64,000 nt of DNA from Sediminibacterium sp. C3 (GCF_000508085.1 NZ_KI669560.1:402219-466218); one strand, 5' to 3'. Counted from the first letter of the stretch, positions 46,416-55,660 are shown. Notes: generated by a model not told the origin, from the sequence alone. Made by a program: numbers and translations.

Positions 46416-47891
46416 ATGAATAAAACCAAGGGAACATCCATCACTACCGTCATCAGTGCATCCTCGGTAGGAACGATGATTGAATGGTACGACTTTTATA
46501 TTTTCGGAAGTTTGGCTACGATAATCTCTACGAAATTTTTTCCGCAGGACAATCCAACTGCAGCCTTCCTGAGCACACTGGCCACTTTTGCTGCAGGTTT
46601 TGTGGTAAGACCATTCGGGGCATTGTTTTTTGGAAGACTGGGCGATCTTATTGGCCGTAAGTACACATTCATGGTAACGCTATTACTCATGGGTGGCGCT
46701 ACTTTTTTAATTGGTTGTATTCCTTCCTATGAAAGCATTGGTTTCATGGCTCCGGTGTTGATACTAATCCTAAGACTCTTACAGGGACTGGCTTTGGGCG
46801 GAGAGTACGGAGGTGCCGCAACCTATGTGGCCGAGCATTCACCCAACAACAAAAGAGGACTCATGACATCCTGGATACAGACAACAGCCACCGTTGGTTT
46901 GTTTGTATCGCTGCTGGTAATCATGGGAACCCGGGCAGCACTGAGCACAGAAGATTTTAATGAGTGGGGATGGAGGGTTCCGTTCTGGGTATCTATATTG
47001 ATGGTGTTGCTGTCTTATATCATCAGAAAGAATATGGAGGAGTCGCCCGTGTTTGCCAAGGCAAAAGCATCGGGTAAAACATCGGTGAATCCACTCAAAG
47101 AAAGTTTCGGCAATAAACTCAATTTCAAATTTGTACTGCTTGCCTTGTTTGGGGCGGTAATGGGACAGGGCGTAATCTGGTACACCGGACAGTTCTATGC
47201 TATGAGTTTTCTGGAGAAAACCATGAATGTGCAGAAGGAGCAAGTGGACAGTCTTATGTTCATTGCCTTGATACTGGGCACACCCTTCTTTTTATTATTC
47301 GGTTGGTTCAGTGATAAGGTTGGTAGAAAATGGATCATGATGTTAGGCATGCTGGTAGCCATTGTTTCGTACAGACCTATCTATGAAAAAATGTACCAGA
47401 CCACCAATCTGGAAAAGAAAAAAGAAGTGAGCCGTTCTATCAATATGGTGAACAATGTAAATACCATCACCACTTTGTATGCAGACAGCACCATCAAAAC
47501 AGAGATACAGAAAACCAATCCGGCCAGCGGCGCTACTATCAGTAGTGTACATATACAGGTAAATGAATCGGATGAACGCAAACTGATACTGCTGGTATTT
47601 CTTCAAGTGATTTTTGTGACCATGGTGTACGGACCTATTGCAGCATTTCTGGTGGAAATGTTCCCTACCAAAATCCGATACACCTCTATGAGTTTACCTT
47701 ATCATATTGGCAATGGGGTATTTGGGGGATTGTTACCGGCTGTAGCCACTTACCTTACTACGCAGGCCAAAACCGCTGGAAAGGCAGACTGGTACCTGGA
47801 AGGCCTGTGGTATCCGATAGGTGTGGCAACCGTTTGTTTAATTATAGGCGCTGTCTATATTAATGGGAAGGATAAAGAGATAAACGATTAA
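46416..47891 (+). CDS. MFS transporter, metabolite:H+ symporter (MHS) type
   Basis: 491 residues from the ATG at 46416; a GTG 21 bases upstream is in frame, but AAGG directly precedes the ATG. About 12 hydrophobic segments. MHS hallmarks are IEWYDFYIFGSLA, FVVRPFGALFFGRLGDLIGRK (written here in two parts: FVVRPFGALFFG and RLGDLIGRK), GGEYGGAATYVAEHSP and FGWFSDKVGRKWIMM. An unusual extracellular-type polar insertion of about 65 residues (TTNLEKKKEVSRS to NESDERK) lies between two late segments. Relatives carry alpha-ketoglutarate, proline or shikimate. Neighbouring acs hints at an organic acid, which is inference. Confidence 0.88.
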   Translation: MNKTKGTSITTVISASSVGTMIEWYDFYIFGSLATIISTKFFPQDNPTAAFLSTLATFAAGFVVRPFGALFFGRLGDLIGRKYTFMVTLLLMGGATFLIGCIPSYESIGFMAPVLILILRLLQGLALGGEYGGAATYVAEHSPNNKRGLMTSWIQTTATVGLFVSLLVIMGTRAALSTEDFNEWGWRVPFWVSILMVLLSYIIRKNMEESPVFAKAKASGKTSVNPLKESFGNKLNFKFVLLALFGAVMGQGVIWYTGQFYAMSFLEKTMNVQKEQVDSLMFIALILGTPFFLLFGWFSDKVGRKWIMMLGMLVAIVSYRPIYEKMYQTTNLEKKKEVSRSINMVNNVNTITTLYADSTIKTEIQKTNPASGATISSVHIQVNESDERKLILLVFLQVIFVTMVYGPIAAFLVEMFPTKIRYTSMSLPYHIGNGVFGGLLPAVATYLTTQAKTAGKADWYLEGLWYPIGVATVCLIIGAVYINGKDKEIND

Positions 47892-47913
47892 ACCAATTTA
47901 AAATAATCTTGTT

Positions 47914-48168
47914 ATGAATATTGTTAGAAAGTTACTGGGTATTGTTTGGCTTGCCCTTGGAATAGCAGTAGGCTATTTTGGACTCACTATCTTAGGGATC
48001 CCTAAATTAACCAGTGGCAAACAGGAAGACCTGGTTTTTGGAATTATCATCTGTTTTATTTTGTTGCCCATTGTAGTTGGAGGGCTGCTGGTATTTGGAA
48101 AATATGCATTGCAGGGAGAATATGAAATAGTAGACGATAATCCGGAACACGCGCATTATGTAGAATAA
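47914..48168 (+). CDS. Small two-pass membrane protein, unknown function
   Basis: 84 residues with two hydrophobic segments (about 7-27 and 43-65) and a short acidic C-terminus (VDDNPEHAHYVE). No family recognised. It lies 22 bases after the MFS gene in the same direction and is followed by a strong terminator, so it probably belongs to the transporter transcript and might be an accessory subunit. Confidence 0.7.
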   Translation: MNIVRKLLGIVWLALGIAVGYFGLTILGIPKLTSGKQEDLVFGIIICFILLPIVVGGLLVFGKYALQGEYEIVDDNPEHAHYVE

Positions 48169-48196
48169 TATACCCCCCGAGTATAGTTTGTTGAAG

Positions 48197-48228
48197 ATCC
48201 CTTCATTTTTAATGAGGGGATTTTTTTA
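48197..48228 (+). terminator. Rho-independent terminator after MFS/small-protein unit
   Basis: Arms ATCCCTTCAT and ATGAGGGGAT (one mismatch) enclose a short loop and run into seven T. It closes the transcription unit ending at 48168. Confidence 0.8.
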
Positions 48229-48309
48229 TATTCAGCAATGCAAAGCATTTGAATAAAAGGGTAATCTTAATAAAAATTCAATTCTTTAATTTATTTAAAT
48301 ACTAGGTTT

Positions 48310-48888
48310 ATGAAATCAATTTCTATAGTTCGACATTTCGTATGCATTAGTCTATTTGCTGCGTCGCTATTTTTGAACACCGCCACAGCACAAACTGCCA
48401 ACGCTTCTGCAACAAGCGCCAATTTTGCTCCCCCAGCTAACCCTAAGTATGCAAAAGATGTAAGTAGTGTAGACAATATAATTGCGGCACTATACAATGT
48501 AATCTGCGGCGCACCGGGAGAGCCACGCAACTGGGAGCGATTCAAATACCTGTTTGGAAAAGATGCGAAGTTGATTCCGACAGGAAAAATAGAGGGCGGT
48601 AATTTGATCTACAGAACCATGACGCCGGATGAATACATTACTATGTTTAGTAGCCGCATCAAAACAGGATTCTTCGAAAAAGAATTGAAACGTGAAACGG
48701 TTTCTTTTGGCACGGTGTATCACGCTTTCAGCACTTACGAAACCAGAGAAACAGAAAACGGTCCCAGTACCAACAGAGGTATCAATAGCATACAACTGTT
48801 TAAGGACCAGGACCGCTTTTATATCGTGAATATCTTCTGGTGTGCGGAGAGCATGGGCTTTACCCTGCCTGCATCTGCACTGAAATAA
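48310..48888 (+). CDS. Secreted small protein, possible NTF2/SnoaL-like fold
   Basis: 192 residues with a signal peptide (HFVCISLFAASLFLNTATAQ). The mature part begins with a Pro/Ala-rich linker, then a region with helix-then-sheet pattern (VDNIIAALYNVICG, FKYLFGKDAKLIPT, GINSIQLFKDQDRFYIVNIFW) that resembles cone-shaped NTF2-like domains. Catalytic residues are not evident. It is convergent with the CocE-like gene with no gap. Family call tentative. Confidence 0.7.
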   Translation: MKSISIVRHFVCISLFAASLFLNTATAQTANASATSANFAPPANPKYAKDVSSVDNIIAALYNVICGAPGEPRNWERFKYLFGKDAKLIPTGKIEGGNLIYRTMTPDEYITMFSSRIKTGFFEKELKRETVSFGTVYHAFSTYETRETENGPSTNRGINSIQLFKDQDRFYIVNIFWCAESMGFTLPASALK

Positions 48889-50775
48889 TTATTTTTTAAT
48901 AATGGGTAATTTAATTACGGAAGGATACTGTTTGGAGTGATGAATTTTATTCTGAACCGTAACACCAACTGACTCATCGTAATTGTTCCCACCTGTATTC
49001 AGGTTACGATCGAAGCGAGGAAAATTACTGCTAGAGACTTCAATGCGGATTTTATGACCCGGTGCAAAATAGTTGCTGGTCACCATGGGTGTTAAATCTA
49101 CTTTGTACACTTTGCCTTTTTCCATGAAGACTTCCTTGTCGTAACCTTCTCTGTAACGCAAACGCTGAATGGTTTCATCGAGGTTATAGGCTTTGCCATC
49201 GGGATGCACATCAATCAATTTGATGGTAACATCGGTATCCAAACCGGTAGAAGAAACATAGAGTGTAGACTCAATAAAGCCGGTTACTTCCACACCTTCT
49301 TTTAATTCTTCAGAAGTATATACTAAGATGTCATCGCGCAATTCCATCTGGGATTGATCAAAACTGCCGCCCTGCACTGCATTGCCTGTACAGCAAACAT
49401 TACCACCGTAAGAGTTCACCGGATTCATGGGATCATAGGTAAATACATCGGGTATGTCTTTAGCAGGAGGTAGGGTGGTTAAAGTGCCATCACCGTTGCG
49501 GGTATTGGCTTTTCCTGCACTGGATAAATAGAAGGATTTCATTTCTGTATTCGCTAAAGGAAAACTTTCCGCCTGTTGCCATTTATTAGAACCCATGGTG
49601 TAGTAACGAACACGAGGTTGCTTGGCTTTGAAATCGTTTTGTTCTCCTTTCAATAACATATCGAACCAGCCCCAGGTAAGTTCATCATAGTTTAATCTTG
49701 CATCACCCACACTGCGTTCACCCACGATGGTGTTTTCAGTAGCACGCTTATATGAGCAATGCAAAACGGGTGCAATTACCAGGTACTGATTATCTGCAAC
49801 AGATTTGTTTTTAGCTGCATTGCGAACATGATTGAACAAGGCAATATTGGGTGCAGATGAAACATCGTACCAGCTCACGAACCAGTAAGCAGGTACTTCC
49901 AGCGGCATATTGTCGTGGTACAATCCACCCTGGAACCAGGCCGGATCATTGGGTTTGCGCACAATCATTTTTTCGTAAATGCCTTCCGGACCCTGTGCTT
50001 TTTTAATGATGTCCTGAACAGGCAGCGTTCTTAATCCCTGCGCCCAATCTACTCTTGGATATTCAGGACCCATATCATAAAACTTCTGTAAACGAACCAG
50101 GTCTTTCTGCTGAATGCCTTGTTGTAAACGAGGCGCCATTTTATCGTGCTGGGTACTATAGAGCCAGGAAGTAAACAACATTTGCTGTGCACCCCCACGG
50201 TACCAGTTACCCTGTTCCATGAACTTACCCACGCGGCCCACACCAGCACCGAAGCCCTGTGCTACCATGGCGGCCAAAGCCGGATGACCCTGAGAAGCTA
50301 CTGCCATCTGCCATTCCGCAGTAGAGGAACAACCAATCACACCCACTTTGCCATTGCTCCAGGATTGTTTGCTCATCCACTCCAATGCATCGTAGCCATC
50401 GGTAATGGGTGTGCCTAAAATATCCCACTCGCCTTCAGAGAAAAAGCGACCTCTTTCGTTTTGTACTACATAGGCATAGCCACGGCTCACCGCCTGATAC
50501 GCTTCTTCCAATGTGCGGGTAGTCATTTTGCCATCCACCCAGGTATTAAAATTGTAGGGCGTACGGGAAAACACAATCGGATATTTTCCATTGCCTTTGG
50601 GGCGATAGATATCGGTAGCCAGACGGATGCCATCGCGCATGGGCATCATGACTTTCTGGTCAATCACTGCAATGGAATCGAGCTTGCGATAAATAGCAGC
50701 CGTGTCCTGGGCTTTTAATTGGATTGCGCCGGCCGTGCATGCGAATAGGCCAATGGCGAGCAATAGTTTTTTCAT
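48889..50775 (-). CDS. Secreted CocE/NonD family hydrolase
   Basis: 628 residues with signal peptide ([18 protein letters not shown]). The N-terminal alpha/beta hydrolase part contains [16 protein letters not shown], the oxyanion block [21 protein letters not shown] and nucleophile elbow [12 protein letters not shown] (Ser), and later His in VLHCSY. The C-terminal jelly-roll (about 440-628) ends [20 protein letters not shown], typical of X-Pro dipeptidyl-peptidase-like and cocaine-esterase-like enzymes. Hydrolyses an ester or acyl-peptide bond; substrate unknown. Confidence 0.92.
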   Translation of the reverse strand: MKKLLLAIGLFACTAGAIQLKAQDTAAIYRKLDSIAVIDQKVMMPMRDGIRLATDIYRPKGNGKYPIVFSRTPYNFNTWVDGKMTTRTLEEAYQAVSRGYAYVVQNERGRFFSEGEWDILGTPITDGYDALEWMSKQSWSNGKVGVIGCSSTAEWQMAVASQGHPALAAMVAQGFGAGVGRVGKFMEQGNWYRGGAQQMLFTSWLYSTQHDKMAPRLQQGIQQKDLVRLQKFYDMGPEYPRVDWAQGLRTLPVQDIIKKAQGPEGIYEKMIVRKPNDPAWFQGGLYHDNMPLEVPAYWFVSWYDVSSAPNIALFNHVRNAAKNKSVADNQYLVIAPVLHCSYKRATENTIVGERSVGDARLNYDELTWGWFDMLLKGEQNDFKAKQPRVRYYTMGSNKWQQAESFPLANTEMKSFYLSSAGKANTRNGDGTLTTLPPAKDIPDVFTYDPMNPVNSYGGNVCCTGNAVQGGSFDQSQMELRDDILVYTSEELKEGVEVTGFIESTLYVSSTGLDTDVTIKLIDVHPDGKAYNLDETIQRLRYREGYDKEVFMEKGKVYKVDLTPMVTSNYFAPGHKIRIEVSSSNFPRFDRNLNTGGNNYDESVGVTVQNKIHHSKQYPSVIKLPIIKK

Positions 50776-50801
50776 GGAGAATGCTTTAGATAGAATTCAA
50801 T

Positions 50802-50987
50802 TTACAACATTTCTTCCTCAGAAATTTTGAAGTTCTTTTTAAAGGATATTTTAGCCCTTCTTTCAAATTTACCAATCTGTCTTTTAGAAAACGTCATGAA
50901 TGAATTAGCTGTTCTTTTACTGTTTAGTAGCCTCGCTTTTGCCCGGCGAATAGTATTCTTCATGTATAAAGTTTGAGATTGAGCCAT
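50802..50987 (-). CDS. Possible small basic protein
   Basis: A 61-residue open frame, strongly basic in the middle (IRRAKARLLNSKRTANSF, KFERRAKISFKKNFK) with an acidic end. It is divergent from the HigB-like gene and fills an otherwise empty gap. No family recognised and no independent support, so it may be spurious. An internal ATG at residue 9 is an alternative start. Confidence 0.35.
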   Translation of the reverse strand: MAQSQTLYMKNTIRRAKARLLNSKRTANSFMTFSKRQIGKFERRAKISFKKNFKISEEEML

Positions 50988-51014
50988 ATAAAATTTGATA
51001 TGAAATTAATAATT

Positions 51015-51032
51015 ATTCACAAATTTGTGAAT
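51015..51032. promoter_or_regulatory. 18-bp perfect palindrome, probable HigA operator
   Basis: ATTCACAAATTTGTGAAT is a perfect palindrome about 20 bases before the TACATTTGC promoter box of the toxin-antitoxin operon. Xre-type antitoxins bind such sites to repress their own operon; the link to this HigA is inferred from position. Confidence 0.65.
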
Positions 51033-51050
51033 TTATTTGAGAAATTAAAT

Positions 51051-51059
51051 TACATTTGC
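51051..51059 (+). promoter_or_regulatory. -7 box (TACATTTGC) of the higBA operon
   Basis: Full TAnnTTTGC match with a TTTG at 51024-51027 inside the palindrome as a possible -33 element. Transcription would begin near 51066, which places the toxin start at the TTG at 51074. Confidence 0.55.
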
Positions 51060-51073
51060 AAAACACCTTTAGC

Positions 51074-51394
51074 TTGGAAATTGAATTCAGGGACCCAATT
51101 TTGTTACAACTCTTTGAAGGAGTAAAAGTTACCAATAAGAATTATCGGTACACTGAAGAATTGTTGAATCAATTTAGAAAAACCATAAGAAAACTACAAT
51201 CGGGCACAAATATTAATGAACTAAAATCATTCAAATCCTTAAACTACGAAAAGTTAAAAGGTAATTTAAAAGGAAAATGTTCAGCTAGAATAAATAAACA
51301 ATACAGGTTGATTTTTGAGGAAATAATTAACCCTTTAGATAAAGAATTGGTTGAAATATTAGCAATAGAAGAGATCAGTAAGCATTACGAATAG
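51074..51394 (+). CDS. HigB/RelE-like type II toxin
   Basis: About 106 residues from a TTG at 51074 (MEIEFRDPILLQLFEG), chosen over the TTG at 51056 because the promoter box covers the latter and because HigB-like toxins begin with this strand. The fold is a RelE/ParE-type mRNA interferase: LNQFRKTIRKLQSGTNINEL, LKSFKSLNYEKLKGNLKGKCSARINKQYRLIFEEI (in parts), with the usual basic residues in SARINKQYRL. It would cleave ribosome-bound mRNA. The antitoxin gene follows after 51 bases, the HigBA order with toxin first. Confidence 0.85.
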   Translation: MEIEFRDPILLQLFEGVKVTNKNYRYTEELLNQFRKTIRKLQSGTNINELKSFKSLNYEKLKGNLKGKCSARINKQYRLIFEEIINPLDKELVEILAIEEISKHYE

Positions 51395-51445
51395 CTTCTT
51401 CTTATTGAAACAAATATGGGGTTTTGACTGTCAAAAACGCTTAGC

Positions 51446-52540
51446 ATGAAAACGAAACAAATAGCTCCAGCTAAAGCTATCCATCCCGGAGAGATTTTAA
51501 AGGATGAGCTTGATGCCAGAGAAATTAGCCAAAAAGAATTTGCAATTAAATTAGGAATTCAGCCCACACAGCTAAATGAAATCATTAAAGGCAAAAGAGG
51601 GATTACTGCTGAACACGCAGTGTTAATTGGAAAGGCATTAGAAATGGAACCTATTATCTGGCAAAATCTACAAAGCCTGTATGAGTTAGATCAAGTTAAA
51701 ATTAATGAGCGAACACAAAATAGATTGATTGCAATAGATCAATGGAACATGATTAAAAATTTGGTTCCAGAAAAGTTTTTAAAAAAGATGGGCGTCATTA
51801 ACGGTGACCCTGTGAATGATATACCCTACATAAAAGAATTTTATCAATTAAATAAATTAGAAGAACTACCCGCAGTTTATAGAAAAAGCGAGTCTTTTTT
51901 AAATAGAAAATCAACAAAACATTCTGTTGATCAGATAAATTTGATGGGTTGGGTTAATCTTATCAAAACTACTGCGTCAAAAATTCAGGTAGAAAAATTT
52001 GATGAAAATAAAGAAAGGGAAATCATTAATAGTTTAAAAAATGCAATAGCCATTAACAAAAACACTATTGAAACATGCAAAAGTATATTGGCTTCATTTG
52101 GGATTAAATTAATTATTCTAAAGAATCCTGAAAAATGCGCAGTTGATGGTGTTAGTTTCTGGAGTCATAAAAACCCTACAATCGGATTGTCAGTGCGCTA
52201 TAAACGCATAGACAATTTTTCCTTTACTTTATTTCATGAGTTAGGTCATATTTTCCGTCATTTGATTTCAAATAAGGAAAGTGAGTTTATTGATATTGAA
52301 TTAAGAATGGATATAGATTTTTCAAAAGCAGAAAATGAGGCGGATGAATACGCTATGAATAATTTAATAAACCACACCGAATGGGAAAGTTTTATCAACT
52401 CACCCAATAGATTACAAAAAAAAGCTATACTTGATTTTGCAAAAAAATTAAAAATACACCCAGCTATTATTAAGGGCAGGCTTAGTTATGAGCTAAACTC
52501 ATATTCTTTAAAAATAGATATAGAAGATTCGATTGGCTAA
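51446..52540 (+). CDS. HigA-type antitoxin fused to ImmA/IrrE metallopeptidase
   Basis: 364 residues. The N-terminal HigA/Xre helix-turn-helix (about 8-80) shows AIHPGEILKDELDAREISQ, FAIKLGIQPTQLNEIIKGKRGI and the tail EPIIWQNLQSLYELD. After a helical linker an ImmA/IrrE (COG2856) zinc peptidase follows with FTLFHELGHIFRH (Zn motif HExxH near residue 267) and a distal Glu in ENEADEYAMNNLI. The antitoxin may self-regulate by proteolysis or be a stress-sensing form; this fusion is known in some TA loci. The partner is the HigB-like toxin just upstream. Confidence 0.88.
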   Translation: MKTKQIAPAKAIHPGEILKDELDAREISQKEFAIKLGIQPTQLNEIIKGKRGITAEHAVLIGKALEMEPIIWQNLQSLYELDQVKINERTQNRLIAIDQWNMIKNLVPEKFLKKMGVINGDPVNDIPYIKEFYQLNKLEELPAVYRKSESFLNRKSTKHSVDQINLMGWVNLIKTTASKIQVEKFDENKEREIINSLKNAIAINKNTIETCKSILASFGIKLIILKNPEKCAVDGVSFWSHKNPTIGLSVRYKRIDNFSFTLFHELGHIFRHLISNKESEFIDIELRMDIDFSKAENEADEYAMNNLINHTEWESFINSPNRLQKKAILDFAKKLKIHPAIIKGRLSYELNSYSLKIDIEDSIG

Positions 52541-52545
52541 CCCCC

Positions 52546-52632
52546 TAAACCCCATCCTCATACACCAACTGACATTCCAAATTGGCAGTAAAATAAACGG
52601 TAGTTATTTCATTGTGGTGAGGCATGGAATGC
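52546..52632 (-). pseudogene. 3' remnant of a DnaB/RecA-like ATPase gene (direct repeat copy)
   Basis: 52546-52607 matches 54744-54805 in the same orientation with two mismatches. On the minus strand it encodes TTVYFTANLECQLVYEDGV followed by a stop, identical to the end of the ATPase gene at 54743. A weaker match continues upstream in frame (MHSMPHHNEI against MHVRIPLNRCGPI), so this is a degraded copy of the last 30 or so codons rather than a random repeat. It marks the left edge of a block of about 2.2 kb. Confidence 0.75.
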
Positions 52633-52647
52633 ATTCAAATCTATTTT

Positions 52648-53097
52648 TTATATATCATCGTCTTTGAAAAAACAAAGTTTACGGTATGGTATTGTTTTGA
52701 TTTTTTCTAAAACGAATGGGTCTATGGGAAATGCAAATTCATCTTGAAACCAAATGATAAGCATTGTTGAGTCCGTTTGATTTTTGTCGTTAGTGACCCT
52801 ATCGCTGGTAACTCTTAGATGGCATTCTATGTTTGGTAATTCTTTAGGAATATCTAGTGGGCTTTTATATTTTTCTATGTCATCATCGATAAGTCTCTGC
52901 TCAGGTTGAATTAAATAAACAGATTGAGGATTATTCGTTTGATGAGCTTTTCGTAAAATGGAATTAATCAGCAATTTATTTCTATGCTCAGTTGGATAAC
53001 CAAATAAAACATCCTTATATGTTTCTGATTGGCACAATGATTCAATTTTAACTTCAAGGTCGTTATCGATTGTTATGTATTTATTTGAATTATCCAT
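52648..53097 (-). CDS. Hypothetical protein in repeat-bounded block
   Basis: 149 residues, acidic, without a signal peptide or membrane segment (IDNDLEVKIESLCQSETYKD, NIECHLRVTSDRVTNDK, WFQDEFAFPIDPFVLEKI). No family recognised. The gene has low GC like the surrounding island. It may be an immunity or accessory factor, but nothing in the sequence shows this. Confidence 0.6.
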   Translation of the reverse strand: MDNSNKYITIDNDLEVKIESLCQSETYKDVLFGYPTEHRNKLLINSILRKAHQTNNPQSVYLIQPEQRLIDDDIEKYKSPLDIPKELPNIECHLRVTSDRVTNDKNQTDSTMLIIWFQDEFAFPIDPFVLEKIKTIPYRKLCFFKDDDI

Positions 53098-53179
53098 TTT
53101 AGTAATTATTATATGGTTGAAGGCGCATCATTTTGAGCGCCTGTTAAATGTATAAATGAAGTCTATAAATACCTAATCA

Positions 53180-53359
53180 TCAATAAAACAAATCAAGTCT
53201 TTTGTTAATTCTATTTAGGATTTCAGCATCGCTGTCATTATAAATGTCCCTTAACTGATGCTCTTGATTTTGTTTAAACTCATTAATACCTAGATTGAAT
53301 ATAGCTTGTCCAAATCTCTGATCTGGATGCTGGGTAAGCTCCCCAAAATGTATTTTTAA
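53180..53359 (-). pseudogene. Remnant of a small hypothetical gene
   Basis: An open stretch of about 59 codons on the minus strand reads LKIHFGELTQHPDQRFGQ, then AIFNLGINEF and LRDIYNDSDAEILNRI, and ends in TGA. It has no ATG start and a stop lies just upstream in frame, so the 5' end seems to be lost. The text looks like a real protein family (short helical proteins of unknown role). The rest of 53098-53505 holds no other clear gene. Confidence 0.5.
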
Positions 53360-53505
53360 GCAGATTCAAATCTATCTATTTTTACATTTTGTGTTAGTTT
53401 AAGGAGTTTTGACTGTTTTTGGCAGCTTGTTTTACCATCTGCCGCATTTGTTCGGAATTTCCGACACACCAGATTCTTAACCAATTGACAATTCATTTAA
53501 TCTGC

Positions 53506-54635
53506 CTACCTAAATAGCTTTAAATATTGTTCAAACGCGAAAATTCTATTGCGTTTAAACCCTGTGAGTTCAACCAAAATTCCAAGCCTGATGAAATCGT
53601 TTAGTAATCTTGAAATACTAGTTACGCTTACGTTAGTAGCAATTGCTATACTATGCATATCTGTAATAGGCTGACTGTACAAATATTGCAATACATTTTT
53701 TGCTAACATTTGCTTTTTACCCAATTGTATTATTTTATTCTCTACAGAAGCACGCAATGCAATAATTTCCTTAAAAGTTTGAATAGAACTTTCTGCAGTA
53801 ACCCTAATTCCTTCTAAAAAAATTTTAGCCACTGTACTAAATCATCTTTCGTCCTTACTATAGTTAAATTGTCATAATAATGCTCCTTGTTTTTTTCAAA
53901 AAAATCAGACAAATACAATGTTGGCTTAACTAATAAGCCTGTACTTACCAGATAAAGTGTTATTAAAAGTCTGCCAATTCTACCGTTACCATCCAAGAAA
54001 GGATGAATTGTTTCAAATTGATAATGTAGAATTGCAATTTTAATTAAGTGTGGAAGATTCGTTTTGTCGCTATGAATAAATTGCTCTAAATCTGACATGT
54101 ATTCTAAAACACCCTCTTGATGCGGGGGTATGAACTTTGCGTCAGCTAAACTACTACCACCTATCCAGTTTTGACTAATACGAAATTCTCCAGGCTGCTT
54201 GTGCTTCCCTCGAACTCCTTGTAATATTATTTTATGTGCATTTTTTAGAAGCCGATTACTTAACGGAAGCTGCTGGAGTTCTGTAATAGCCGTATTCATG
54301 GCTTCAACATAATTTTGAACTTCCTGCCAATCATCTTTTTTTTCAGGTTGAATGAATTCTTCTTTTTGAATTGCTTCGTCAATATTCGTTTGTGTTCCTT
54401 CAATTCTACTGCTTTTAGTACCTTCCTTTACAACGTGCATTTTTATAAAAAAGTCAACATCTGGTATTAGTTGACTAAAAGCATTCAACTCACCCAATTT
54501 TTGGTCAGCCTGGCTCAGGAGTAAAGCAACTGCATCATTGTCTAAATGCCATTCTTCATTAATTAATGTGGGCTCGAAACTCTTGTATTCAAGCCTTTGC
54601 TGCAATTTTCCCGACTTAAAACTGCTGATATTCAT
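53506..54635 (-). pseudogene. Fic-family protein gene split by a frameshift (Fic domain plus winged helix)
   Basis: The minus strand encodes a Fic domain from an ATG at 54635 to a TAG at 53814-53816 and, one frame over, a winged-helix domain from about 53832 to 53506. Joining them gives WLKFF-LEGIRVTAESS, the normal sequence of Fic proteins with a C-terminal wHTH. The break lies in a run of seven T (53816-53822). The Fic part has catalytic HPFLDGNGRIGR and the inhibitory-helix motif SSRIEGT, so AMP-transfer is expected to be self-inhibited. The frame could be restored by loss or gain of one T, by slippage, or be a sequence error. If untranslated past the stop, an active Fic of about 273 residues without its DNA-binding tail results. 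Confidence 0.8.
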
Positions 54636-54654
54636 TAAATTTAATATTGATGTC

Positions 54655-54731
54655 AAGTGCAAATATAGATTTTTATATTTTCACTTAATCAATAAAGTGC
54701 AAATATAGATTTTTATATTTTCAGTTAATCA
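54655..54731 (-). repeat. Tandem 37-bp direct repeat with duplicated promoter box before fic
   Basis: Two copies (54655-54691 and 54695-54731, period 40) differ at one base. Each contains on the minus strand a TATATTTGC box (54659-54667 and 54699-54707), a match to TAnnTTTGC. The proximal box would start transcription near 54652, about 17 bases before the fic ATG at 54635. The duplication therefore doubles a promoter or an operator. Confidence 0.75.
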
Positions 54732-54742
54732 TAAAATCTAGT

Positions 54743-55660
54743 TTAAACCCCATCCTCATACACCAACTGACATTCCAAATTGGCGGTAAAATAAACGGTA
54801 GTGATAGGGCCACAACGATTCAGGGGAATGCGGACATGCATTTCGGAAAAACCTTCAGGCATGGGGTGTCCCAATCTGGAAAACATGGTTGTTTGCTCCT
54901 CTTCGCCCGGGTATCGATAGAAATTAGGCGAAACAAGAAACATCACCACATCCACATGGTCTAAGTTGAAATTCTTTTTGCGCAAACTACTCAGGCGAGG
55001 CATGGAATCCATTTCAATATCGGGGTCCACCGCACTGGTCTGGGGAGAACAGAGAACGGGCACATTAAAATCAATGGCCAGTTGCTTTAGACCGGGTAGC
55101 AAGGAAGAAGAAATGGCGTCGTCTTCACCGGGATCAGCCACTGCAATCCGATTGATATTGTCAATCACCACAATGGCCGGCATTTCATTCTTCGCTTTTA
55201 AGTCGGCCAGTTGTTCGCGCATAGAGGCAAGAGAACGGGAAGGATAATCGTCAATTAATAAATTGGCAGAAAGATCTTTGATTTGATCCACGTCTATGTA
55301 TAACTGCTCAATCAGGTCGGTACGCGTTGACCCATAGAATATATCTTCTAATCGAATGCAAGAATGGCAACTCAATAAACGCTGAGCCACTTCCGCGGCA
55401 CTCACATCTAAACTATATAACAATGCTTTCACCGGATTTTTCTTCTTTACGGTCATTCGCAGTAACAGGTTGAGCAAGAACGCCGTTTTACCAGACTCCG
55501 GTGCAGCACTCAAAAGGTATAGATGCTGAGGCTTGAATCCATTCAGTGCCCTGTCTAAATACTTATAACCTGAAGATGCACCCATTGCAGGTTCCTGAAA
55601 CTGCTGGATATTGATTAAGCGGTCAAGTTCGGCGTCGAAAATGTTTTTGAGTGTTTGCAT
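54743..55660 (-). CDS. DnaB/RecA-like P-loop ATPase (helicase C-terminal domain only)
   Basis: 305 residues. Walker A APESGKTA (53-60), Walker B-like AIVVIDNI (about 159-166) and a KaiC/DnaB-type core (YKYLDRALNGFKPQHLYLLS, LLYSLDVSAAEVAQRLLS) indicate a RecA-fold motor. The N-terminal primase-binding domain of DnaB is absent, so it is not a replicative helicase; such stand-alone domains occur in mobile elements and in Bacteroidota genomes with unknown role. Its last 20 codons are duplicated at 52546, which makes the 3' end an integration or recombination boundary. Confidence 0.8.
   Translation of the reverse strand: MQTLKNIFDAELDRLINIQQFQEPAMGASSGYKYLDRALNGFKPQHLYLLSAAPESGKTAFLLNLLLRMTVKKKNPVKALLYSLDVSAAEVAQRLLSCHSCIRLEDIFYGSTRTDLIEQLYIDVDQIKDLSANLLIDDYPSRSLASMREQLADLKAKNEMPAIVVIDNINRIAVADPGEDDAISSSLLPGLKQLAIDFNVPVLCSPQTSAVDPDIEMDSMPRLSSLRKKNFNLDHVDVVMFLVSPNFYRYPGEEEQTTMFSRLGHPMPEGFSEMHVRIPLNRCGPITTVYFTANLECQLVYEDGV

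Noticed and set aside
51056..51073. TTG at 51056 as start of the HigB-like toxin
   Set aside because: It overlaps the TACATTTGC promoter box; the downstream TTG gives the typical MEIEFRD start.
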